This document shows, piece by piece, positions 49,301 to 57,746 of a DNA stretch of 64,000 bases. The stretch is taken from assembly GCF_009870125.1 (NCBI RefSeq), contig NC_046683.1, positions 372,001-436,000 of the forward strand, given 5' to 3'. Each line of letters opens with the position of its first letter. The first letter of the stretch is position 1. Below the pieces are notes generated by a model. The model was not told where the DNA came from, did not search any database, and worked only from the letters and a program-made list of their open reading frames with translations. The stretch is from Drosophila pseudoobscura. Lineage: Eukaryota > Arthropoda > Insecta > Diptera > Drosophilidae. The position numbers were made by a program, and so were the translations under genes.

Positions 49301-50211
49301 CGAGGCACAGGGAGGGACTGACAGTAGGCCCAATGCTCGGCCATGTAATCAATCATTCATAGCCCAATTGTCCGGGGTCCTCGCTGGCCCACTTCTTTAA
49401 AGCCGTCAGCCGTCAAACACCAGTTTGGAGTCAAAGTCTCCTAGTGGCCGCCTTTCACTGCCAAAAAACTGCACTCGTCTGCATGGTGTCCCGGCAGATT
49501 CGGAATGTCCCAGTGTAAGCCATGGGCGAGTCTCCTGTGTCTGTGTGTGTGCGCCACTTGATTGATGTTATCTTGTCGGTTGATTGCTTAGGTACCACAC
49601 TCCGAGGACAGCTGTGAAATGTGTGTGGAAATGAGCCTGGACTCCGGTTCCTGCGGTTGCCGTGGACAACCTCAAAGCAGGAGGACAGGACAGTATTGTC
49701 CAAGCAGAGAAAGGACTCTCTGGCCCGATGCTAATTTGGGCACGCTCCTGCTTGACTCTTACTCCGCATTTATCTATTCTTTTCTCTTTCCCTCTTCCTC
49801 TCCTTCTTTCTCTGTTCTCTGTAGCTATAAATTTCCATATATTTTTACTCTGTTTTTCCCCTCTTTGAGTGTATTTATGCTAACGTTCTGTCTCCATATT
49901 TTGATCCTGTTCGTCGTATATAGCTCCTGGCATTATTGGACACGGCTACGCCCCCGCTGCGTACGCTGCACCTGCCTACGCTGCACCCGCCTATGCTACG
50001 CACCTGGGTGGCCCAGTGTTGAAGTGAGTAATGAGAAATTACGGAGTCGTTATTAATAGCGCCCCCCTAGAACCTACACCATTCTCGGACAGATGGAAAA
50101 ATATAATCGCACGTTCCTCTCTCTCTCTCTATCCCTCCCAGAGCCGCCGTTGCCGCACCCGCCCTGGTACACACATCGGTCTCCGGACACGGCATTCACT
50201 ATGGCTACTAG
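46390..50211 (+). CDS. Ala/Gly/Tyr-rich secreted cuticle-type protein
   Basis: Five exons, 46390-46401 (only MAFK), 47870-48128, 48258-48629, 49924-50023 and 50142-50211, all GT-AG and in phase, give 270 residues. The gene structure (a four-codon first exon, then a long intron splitting the signal peptide) is typical of insect cuticle genes. Signal peptide MAFKVILCVAAMAIACAQA is followed by a polar Ser/Gln/His segment (about 25-85), then low-complexity GYA, AAP, GGHYG and AAPAYA repeats, ending SGHGIHYGY. There is no R&R chitin-binding consensus, so it is closer to the Ala/Tyr-rich low-complexity cuticle families; a structural extracellular role is inferred. The donor of exon 3 is G|GTAGGT; if intron 3 is retained the protein ends GRCKPGC. 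The stop TAG at 50209-50211 is followed by a long in-frame extension. Confidence 0.85.
46402..47869 (+). other. intron 1 of the cuticle-type gene
   Basis: Long intron holding the AGGTCA array at 47041-47075. Otherwise no exon or gene is seen. Confidence 0.7.
47041..47075 (+). promoter_or_regulatory. FTZ-F1-type site followed by AGGTCA tandem array
   Basis: CCAAGGTCA at 47041-47049 fits the FTZ-F1 consensus YCAAGGYCR. It opens a run of overlapping AGGTCA half-sites with 5-bp period, ending GGTCACC, with an inverted CTGACCT a few bases on. Nuclear-receptor use in a cuticle gene is plausible; the pattern could also be a pentanucleotide microsatellite. Confidence 0.5.
48630..49923 (+). other. 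intron 3 of the cuticle-type gene
   Basis: 1.3 kb between exons 3 and 4, with no additional in-phase exon recognised. It begins with a short open extension of exon 3 ending in TGA at 48650-48652. Confidence 0.6.
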
Positions 50212-53200
50212 GAAGTTTTCTCCGTGACCTGCACCCTGAACCTGTACCTGTACCAGTACCAGTACCAGTACCAGTCCCAGTACCCCCACCATTGTCACCA
50301 TAAGCTCCAGTTCCAGCTCCTGCTTCTGCTCCCTCCGCCCGGACATGCATTCGCCCATCCAGAAAAGCATGCAACTAACGAACCAACGGATCCATCTGTC
50401 GCCCCGTCCTTGTCTCTGTCCCTGGCGCAGGCTAATAATAATAATAATAGGAACAATAATACTCAGAGCGTGTCGCCGGATTCCGGCTCCAACTACGACT
50501 CGGGGTCCCGCTGTTCCACTCTTCCAGTACGGCTGTAAATAATGCCTTGGTGTAGCTCGACTTAATTAAAACTCGATTTGTGCACTGCAGAACGGCAGTG
50601 AGCCAGTGAAAAGTGCGGAAGAATGGGGAACAGTGACCGACCCAGGTGAACTGTGACTGTGACACGCTGCAACGTTGCCGATTTTCACCGAAAAATACGC
50701 CGCAATCCTCTGAAAGGGGGGATCCCTGGTCCCTGGTTCCTGGCACGCTCCGCGTTTTTTATTATTATTATTATGTTGTTTTTAGCTCCAGGGCTTAAGC
50801 TCTACGGGGAAAGGACCCCATCTCCAACTCCAAAAACCCCCCAATGCTGCCCTGTATACTGTATGTGTTTTTTTTTTATCGCGGTTGAATTTACGTTGTA
50901 TTTAAACTTATTTTGTAAACTGAAACGAAATGAAAGTGGAAAAAATAAACCCATTGTTACTGACGACTCCCTCTATATGCTTTCGGTTGTGGTATTTCGA
51001 CCTGTCGTTATATGATATATGATGCAGACATTGCATATATCGTAACTCTATTTTGGGGAGCTGCTCTGAGATTTATTCGCCACGCCCCAGTTGATCAACG
51101 GATACTTTATGGCGCAAAACACGACATCGCATCCCCCGCGAGCCCTTGAACATACATAACTCGGGATAAACTCTGGACATAAATATGTACTCGTACACGT
51201 ACAGTGGGCTCCATGACAGTCAGAAGCATCGACTGCACTCCTGTTTGAATCCAAGCACTTACAGCTGCAAGACGCACTGTCCATCCACATCCGTCCATTC
51301 CCATACATATAAATCTTTTGCGGATTTTAAGCCCCCGAAATGAAAAGTGCAAAGTGCAAGGGCCCTTAAAAGCCCAAAAACCCATTTACGTCACTCGCAT
51401 ATGGCCCAAAGTCGATATCCCATCCGTTTATTTTTGTCTTTGCCCAAAATACCCGCAGGCGCAGGAGGGTAGGAGGAGGTTAAAGGAGCACTTCTATGGC
51501 ATTCAAAATGTCACTTGGTTTGATTCGAAGTCTGTTCGCAATTCGACTCCAAGGACTCCCCATTGGACTATTCTACCACATTAATAAGCGTAAAATTTGA
51601 ATAAATGCTCATCACTTTAAGCCGAAAATACCCATCTAGCTCCTACTTTACGTACTACTTGATGTACTACATTCTTCTTCAACTAATTGTTGGAAGTGGC
51701 CCAACATTTCCATCGATGCATTGCTGCTACCCTGTTTTGGGGTCTGTTTCCAATCTGTTCTTAACATAATTGCTGTTTTATCAGGTTTAGGCCCACTGTT
51801 TTTGTTTTTAATTTGCTGGCCTACGAGAGGGAGGGTCCTTAAGGAATCTGCAACTGACTCGAGAAGTTGCAGGCTCCTTCTGTTCCATTTAGGGGAAAGT
51901 TTTCCTAATTATCCCGCCAATTACGAAGCTGGGATTCGTCGAGTGGGCAGCTCATATTTTTGGCTCTGTGATTGATGCTGCCGCAGTCCCAGTAGCAGTG
52001 GAAGTTGAAGAGTCAGTTGCAAGCTTGTTGCTGCCTCAAGCCGGGGGTAAGCAGTAGTGTCCAGAGGCATGCAATGGCCGTCATGGTCGTGGCACTATTT
52101 GCTCAAGCCCCTTCTGCCATTGTCCATTATCCTGGCCTTCTCCTCTTGTTTGGGGAAATGAACAGGATGCGGTCCTACGCATACATCGCACATACAGATG
52201 CACAGATACAATCACTCACACATGTCTGCACACACGTGGGTCTATTTTGTAACTGTATTTGCTTTGCGTCCCATTCGGCTAGTTTTCCATTTCCATTTTG
52301 TTTTCTTTTTTCGGCTCCGTTTCCTCTTCATTTTGTTGTTGTCTGTCCGTTTGTCGACACATCGGTCGACACCAAAATGGGAATTTTCCATGCAAATAAG
52401 TCGAGGGGAGAGCTGGGAAAATCAGTGTCTGGCTTTCAGGCTCTCACTCTCATTCTGTGCCAAATGGCGATGGGTTTTTCCAATTAATATTCATCCGACG
52501 AAGGGATTGCGGATTTCTAATTGAATTACTTTCAAATGTTACCATCCAGGGTGAACAAGCCTTCAATATTTGTATTATTTCTTGCCTTGGGTCGCGTTAT
52601 GGTCGGTCAGGTCAGTCGTCCTTTGTATCCATCCCTATTTATGTTGTTCGCGTGGCTTTGTCAGCGGGTTTATTTTTCCCTCGTCCTTTTCCCCTCTACT
52701 TTTCTAATGCAATTGTCGTGTTTTTGGCTCTGGGTCCCACTGTTCCTTCAGCTGTTTCTTGGCAGCAGTATTTCTTGGCGTTCGCTTTGACTTACAGTTT
52801 ACATTGGCAGATGCAGAGCGCAGATGCGCCCAGAGCGATGCCGTCCTTGCTAGTAGGTGGCCAGAGGAATCCTCAAGGACGTTTCGCTAATGCCATTCAC
52901 GGTGATGAGGGAGATGCAACTCTGGAAGCCACATCCTTCGTTCACCCACCTGTTGGTCAGCGAGTGTGCAGGGATTGCATAAACCGAATGCATAATGCTC
53001 CCTGGGGTGTGGCCTAGGGTACCCGACAAAAATTCGATGCAGATTTAAATGCAGATAGTGGCTTCTCTCAGATACAAATGTGGCAAACACTCGAATGATG
53101 CAAACCAATCCCTCTACTAGAGGTCTTTATATGTCCAGTCCTTGGCATCCCTCTGGGGGTACCCAAGGCGATTGCCATCCATTGTATCCTTTGAATTCCT

Positions 53201-53810
53201 TCACTGCCTCCCACCCCCACCATCACCAAAGCCGGCAGCAGAAAAGGCTTTGCTTTGCCATGCATTTCCATGGATATTGTATCTATTAATAGAGCCACCT
53301 TCCGCCTTCCCACACCAGATACCCAATTGTGGTGGTGAGCTGATAAATGGGACCATTGAAGCTCCAATGCGATTATAAACTCTACAACCACTCTCAATGG
53401 GAACAAGCAATCTGTTTTCATCCCCAAGCCACAGAATAACCCAGCCACCCATCCATCGAAGGTGGGCAGAAGTTGGTGGCGGAGATTGGTGAAGAGAACG
53501 GGAGAAGAGCGAGAGTTCGATGATGCTTCGTGGTTGCAGATGATAGTCCACAATATCGTGCGGCGATGTTCTCGTTCCGTGTCATTCAGCGATTGATAAA
53601 ATCACACATACGACACGCGTTCCAACCCTCATTCGTGACTAATATTCTCTCTGAGCAGAGATCCGACCCCTCGTAAACAGAGATTTCCGATTTCATCATT
53701 TCTAACCATTTTTGCATTTGTTCACTTTGAATTTTAACAAAAAAAAGAGCCTTAATAGATCTAAAAAAAACTTAAGAGGCGGATCCTGTCGCTCCTCCTT
53801 CTTCTGCTGA
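50212..53810. other. 3' flank of the cuticle-type gene and intergenic DNA
   Basis: Starts with an open frame of 108 codons in phase with the cuticle gene (to 50538), containing a CCAGTA hexamer repeat. A possible poly(A) signal AATAAA is at 50944. From about 51 kb to 53.8 kb I see no gene. Confidence 0.5.
50241..50284. repeat. (CCAGTA)n hexanucleotide repeat
   Basis: Imperfect hexamer run just after the stop codon of the cuticle-type gene; in its frame it encodes alternating Tyr and Gln. Confidence 0.75.
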
Positions 53811-54869
53811 CTAGAAATTGTAGTTAAGATTGCCACTGCTGAAGCTCACGTGGGAAACGTCCGACGAAGGCTGGAACGATGGAGAACCCAGTACGGAGGA
53901 CATTGGGACGGCCATTCCGTAGCTCTGGGTGGTTGTTGGGGCCAGTTGGCTGCTGGCAAACTGCTGTTGTTGTTCGCGCAGCACGTCCTGCTGCTGCTGC
54001 TGCAGGAAGCCCATGTGCTGCTGGGTCGAGTAGAAGTCGCCACCCGAGCCGGCAGAGACACCACCTCGGCCTCCTCCTGATCCTGAGTAGATGTCGCCCG
54101 CTGAGTAGGCGGCACGAACGCCCTGTCCTTGAGCTCCTCCTTGGCTGACGGAGAAACGCCCAGCCTGCTGCTGCAGACCATTGGAGCCGAACTGCGGACG
54201 ACGATAGACGAAACGCGATCCAGCGGCTCCTGCGGCATCTGGTTGGGTCTGTGGCAGGGTCTGGGACTGGGACTGGCCCTGGCCAGGGGCTTGGGGCTGT
54301 CCGATCGACATGTCCGGATAGAAGTGGTAGAGCTTCTGGAGCAGTTGTTGTTGCTGCTGCTCAAACTCCACTCGCTGGCGCTGGTAGTCAATGAAGGCAG
54401 CCTGCATCTGGTCAGCATAGGTGGGCACGGGGGCGCGCTGTCCTGCGGCAGCCACGTCGGGAGCTGCCACTCCCGGCTGTGCAAGAAGTTGCTGCTGTTG
54501 CTGCAGCAGCTGCTGGGCCTGAATTTGTTGCTGCTGTTGCAGCAGCTGATGCTGCTGCTGGGGAGTGGATACAGCAGATGTCTTAGGCTTGCCCCCGCGC
54601 CCAGATGGCACGCGTCCTGGAGCCTGCTGCTGATACACAGACGAATATTGAGGTCCTGCTGCCGAAAAGCCAGGGAATGGAGTAGGATTTCGCTGTTGAA
54701 AGAAAAAGCGAAAGAAAGGGAGAAATGGGAGATGAGTTAGAAGTGTCTTTGAAAGAACTGAGCACAGTGAACCGCGATAATTTTCCCCTCTATCCTAACG
54801 CATTGAGACCTAAAGAAGTCTTACCAGTCTTTCGCCATGGCTTTGTGCACGGGCTTTGTGTGATCTCAT
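53811..54869 (-). CDS. Gln-rich protein of unknown function
   Basis: Not recognised. Two exons, 54869-54825 and 54692-53811, in phase, give 308 residues starting MRSHKARAQSHGERL-RNPTPF. About one residue in five is Gln, mostly in blocks at about 40-75, 105-115 and 250-280. The rest is Gly, Ser, Ala and Pro rich (RPQFGSNGLQQQAGRFS, YSGSGGGRGG) and it ends SSGNLNYNF. No signal peptide or domain is evident, so a prion-like or structural role can only be guessed. The long second exon is clearly protein-coding by codon pattern. The first exon was chosen because the ATG 54869 frame splices in phase at CTG|GTAAGA; a nearer ATG at 54838 is out of phase. The true start could lie elsewhere. Confidence 0.65.
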
Positions 54870-55236
54870 TTTTCGCTGATGAAAGGATCCCACTGCTGAA
54901 CAACTGAAGTGGAGATATGCGGATTATTGCCGAAGGAACGACCTAATTTGTGGCCAGCTCAAATGTTTCAAATTCAAAATCTAAAATCTAAAAAATTATA
55001 TTTTGAGAGCAAAAATTACAACTACACCGAACCGATACGCACTGACGAAGCGAACAAATGAAACTAAATCAGATTTTAGATGTCAAATGGATACCCCAAT
55101 GAGCCCCTGACAGCTGTATGTACCTGGAACCGTTAATCGGAAGCCTACTGAGATCTCGTATCCCAATCGTATTGCTCACGCGATGCCAGCCGCCTTAAAA
55201 GCAGGGAGTGGACCGTGGACTTGTCACAGTGGAGAG
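54870..55236. other. divergent promoter region
   Basis: Separates the minus-strand Gln-rich gene from the plus-strand secreted gene. A TTAAAAG TATA-like element at 55195-55201 suits the plus-strand gene. Confidence 0.45.
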
Positions 55237-55896
55237 ATGAGGTCTCAGGTGATTGGATTGCTCGTCGGACTGGTTCTGGGTCTGGCTTGGGGCCGACCGC
55301 AGAGCCCCTTCGATAATTTGGCGCTGGGCGCCATGAACGTGGCCGCCAATATAGCCGAGGCCGTGCAGGGAGGTGCTGCCATCAATCGGGACTTGAATTT
55401 CGATAATCCCTTAATGACCGTGCACTCGAAGACGGCCGTGGGCTTTGGGGATGCCATGCGGCAGCCTTCAGGCGGCGACTCCTCCGAGTCCGAAGAGCGA
55501 AGGAGACGGAGGAAAAGACGCAGCTTACGCCGGACCAAGCGGATCAAGCGCGCGCCCTGTCACTGGAAAATGTCAATGACCACCGAACCTGCCGGCGACG
55601 ATGAGGTGGAGGCGCGCAAGAAGCGGGCCCGCAAGCGAGCCGCCAACAACGCCTCCAGATCTCGCATTACTCTCAAGAAGATCACCAAGAAGAGCACCAA
55701 GAAGAAGCTCCTTCGGAGGAGACGACAGATGCCCTCGGAGGGAGCTGGCGGCGGACAGCAGCAGGCAGCGGCGACCCTCGGCGACCGCCTCAAAGTCATG
55801 TGGCTCTCCCTTGTGGACAACTTAACGGATGTGGTGCAGCAGATGCGTCAAAAGATATCCAGTGCGGCAGGAGCAGCCAGTGCCGGTGGCAACTAG
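55237..55896 (+). CDS. secreted basic protein with GFG(D)AM motif
   Basis: Not recognised by name. Intronless frame of 219 residues. Signal peptide about 1-19 (MRSQVIGLLVGLVLGLAWG), then a mature part beginning RPQSPFDNLALGAMNV and ending near residue 68 with TAVGFGDAMRQP. This matches in order the small protein encoded at 56928-57232. Next comes an acidic SESEE patch and very basic tracts (RRRRRKRRSLRRTKRIKR, residues about 90-107, and others near 130-165) offering several furin-like sites. A C-terminal helix-prone segment (LKVMWLSLVDNLTDVVQQMRQK) follows. It may be a precursor cut into peptides, or a basic matrix protein; neither is shown. The start at 55237 was chosen for the signal peptide and a TATA-like box 40 bp upstream. 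AATAAA is at 55943. Confidence 0.7.
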   Translation: MRSQVIGLLVGLVLGLAWGRPQSPFDNLALGAMNVAANIAEAVQGGAAINRDLNFDNPLMTVHSKTAVGFGDAMRQPSGGDSSESEERRRRRKRRSLRRTKRIKRAPCHWKMSMTTEPAGDDEVEARKKRARKRAANNASRSRITLKKITKKSTKKKLLRRRRQMPSEGAGGGQQQAAATLGDRLKVMWLSLVDNLTDVVQQMRQKISSAAGAASAGGN

Positions 55897-55942
55897 GTGG
55901 GAACCCCACCGAAAGTGTTTTTTTTGTCTTGCATATAAGTCT

Positions 55943-55948
55943 AATAAA
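55943..55948 (+). terminator. poly(A) signal of the secreted basic protein gene
   Basis: AATAAA 47 bp after the stop codon. Confidence 0.6.
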
Positions 55949-56205
55949 AGTAAATGGAAACCAGATCTAAATGGAAATCATGAGCAGCTCCAGGAAGGGA
56001 GGGAATCAGGTAAATCATGGCATGACACTACCATGATATTATCGGATACCATGGGACATGGGTCACGCTCTCCACTTCCGGCCCAAAGCATGAGAAGCAT
56101 TTGAACATTAACGTGGAGCGCCTAATCAGACTTCAATCTACAATCTGCACGCTTATCTCAGTACAAAAGCGGGTATTGAGCGACTATAATTCAACAGTTG
56201 GCCAA

Positions 56206-56523
56206 ATGACTTCCGCACTCATCTACGCGCTTACTCTGATATTCGTGCTGAATGCGGCCAATGGTGAACGGGCGGCAGTAGATGAGCTCGACGTGGACTA
56301 CTCCAACGAGTACGACGATGTGCGGCCCCATCTGTTGTACCCGGACGAGTCGCGGCTGGACAGGCAAATCAGCAATGCTGCTCGGGACTTCGAGCAGGGT
56401 ATCAGCAATGCCTGGCAGCAGATAGTGGATTCAGTCCGCACCTATTTCGAGGAGCTCAAGAATTTCTTCAGCGATGGACGCGAGCCCAATGCCGGCAACG
56501 AAGTATTTTCCATGGATGCATAG
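56206..56523 (+). CDS. small secreted acidic protein
   Basis: Not recognised. Intronless, 105 residues. Signal peptide about 1-20 (MTSALIYALTLIFVLNAANG), an acidic N-terminal half (VDELDVDYSNEYDDV), a dibasic-like LDRQ, then an amphipathic helix-prone region (SNAARDFEQGISNAWQQIVDSV) and an acidic tail. A weak TATA-like TACAAAAG at 56162 and AATAAA at 56549 frame the gene. It lies between two related secreted-protein genes in the same orientation, and the amphipathic C-terminal helix recalls the C-terminus of the preceding protein, but similarity is too weak to claim homology. Confidence 0.65.
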   Translation: MTSALIYALTLIFVLNAANGERAAVDELDVDYSNEYDDVRPHLLYPDESRLDRQISNAARDFEQGISNAWQQIVDSVRTYFEELKNFFSDGREPNAGNEVFSMDA

Positions 56524-56548
56524 CATCTGATCTGGTTGCTTTTGACTG

Positions 56549-56554
56549 AATAAA
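56549..56554 (+). terminator. poly(A) signal of the small acidic protein gene
   Basis: AATAAA 26 bp after the stop codon. Confidence 0.65.
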
Positions 56555-56869
56555 GTTTGATGGAATACATGGGAATATGATCTTATTAGGGGAATGTACT
56601 CCAACAGAGGTCGAGGTGTACGTAAATTGGTTATTTCGTTAATGAAACACCTATCTTTTTTCGCCATAAGCGAAATAATTGCCTCACATGCAACACAAAC
56701 GTGAACGACGGCCATTATGCCATGATATCTGTCACTACATTTATCTGAATCTACGAATCCGAACAGGAAATACTTCGAAGAGGAAGCTGCATCAGCGATG
56801 CAACCAAGTAATTAAGAGATACCGATTCCCACCTCGCGGCTAGTTGGATTTTTTGTCCGCAAAACATGC

Positions 56870-56878
56870 TTAAATATA
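56870..56878 (+). promoter_or_regulatory. TATA-like box of the 79-residue secreted protein gene
   Basis: TTAAATATA 50 bp before the ATG. Confidence 0.5.
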
Positions 56879-56927
56879 CCACTGGCCTCGAAGCAGCTTT
56901 CATTTCCATTGCTGAATCGAATCCATT

Positions 56928-57232
56928 ATGATGACACTCCGTCTGACTCTGTTGCTGGCTGGTTGGTGGCTGTTGGTGGCCTGCACTGCCGCTCGACCAC
57001 AGGTTAGGCGACGAGAACCCAAGGGGAGATATTCTAAGCTATTCTAACCTACTTCTAACTTCGACAGGATCTGGGCACTGGCATGGCACTGGCCATGGGG
57101 CAGGTGAAGCAGCTGATGGAGACTGGCGGTGGTGCGCGCCAGCAGCAGAGCGTTGAGGTTCTGGGCCAGAGGGTGGACGGAGCTATGAACCTGGGCTTTG
57201 GCGAAGCCATGAACCTGCCTCTGTCTGGCTAA
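56928..57232 (+). CDS. small secreted protein with GFG(E)AM motif
   Basis: Not recognised by name. Two exons, 56928-57002 and 57068-57232, in phase (CAG|GTTAGG ... CGACAG|GAT), give 79 residues. Signal peptide about 1-22 (MMTLRLTLLLAGWWLLVACTAA), then RPQDLGTGMALAMGQV, a GGGA stretch, and the C-terminus GAMNLGFGEAMNLPLSG. The order RPQ / AL-AM / GG-A / GFG-acidic-AM is shared with the protein at 55237-55896, so the two look like tandem paralogues, this one lacking the basic extension. The second exon is overlapped by the open frame of a minus-strand gene. Confidence 0.7.
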
Positions 57233-57328
57233 ATGGGGAAACCAGAAATCACTAGCACTTGCAGATGATATGCTAGACTCCATTGTAAAATGGTGAAATA
57301 TATGTTCGACTTCCAGCACTCGACTTAC

Positions 57329-57574
57329 CAGTTGCTCCTCCTGCTGTGGCTGAAGCTGTGCCTGTTCCTGTTCCTGTTCTTGTGCCTGTGTCTGGAGCTG
57401 CTCCTGCTCCTGCTTAGCCGCTCCGTAATAACGGGTGAATGTCTGCTGCAACTCCGGCGTCTTCACGCTGTAAGAGTTCGTGTTGGCATCCGTGTGGAAG
57501 GAGACCTGCGCCTGGCAAGCTTCCTGCTGGCCGGCCAGGACTAGGCCAACCATTATCAAGGCCACTGCAAGCAT
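57329..57574 (-). CDS. secreted Gln/Glu-rich protein (first exon, or longer if unspliced)
   Basis: Not recognised. ATG 57574 opens a signal peptide (MLAVALIMVGLVLAGQQEACQA), a segment QVSFHTDANTNSYSVKTPEL, then Gln/Glu repeats (EQEQLQTQAQEQEQEQAQ) up to QQEEQL, where CTG|GTAAGT is a strong donor in phase 0 at 57329. A TATA box on this strand at 57746-57738 supports the gene. The 3' structure is unclear: the frame stays open through the donor to a stop at 57044, antisense to the 56928-57232 gene. Alternatively the donor joins an unseen exon. I list only the securely supported part. Confidence 0.6.
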
Positions 57575-57737
57575 GTCCGCGGGAGAATGATTTACGGACG
57601 AGCACTAATTGTAATTGGTTCTACTCAAAGCTCGTGCTCTCCGTTGCCACGTGCGGCTCGTTATCGGCTGCTTATCGGAGTACGCGACACGGCGAAAAGC
57701 GACTATGAATGTGCAGCGCCCGCCGTCTGCCCCAGCA

Positions 57738-57746
57738 TTATATATA
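57738..57746 (-). promoter_or_regulatory. TATA box of the minus-strand Gln/Glu-rich gene
   Basis: TATATATAA read on the minus strand, about 165 bp upstream of ATG 57574. Confidence 0.55.

Noticed and set aside
54825-54838. ATG at 54838 as start of the Gln-rich protein
   Set aside because: It reaches the donor in the wrong phase for exon 54692-53811; the upstream ATG at 54869 is in phase.
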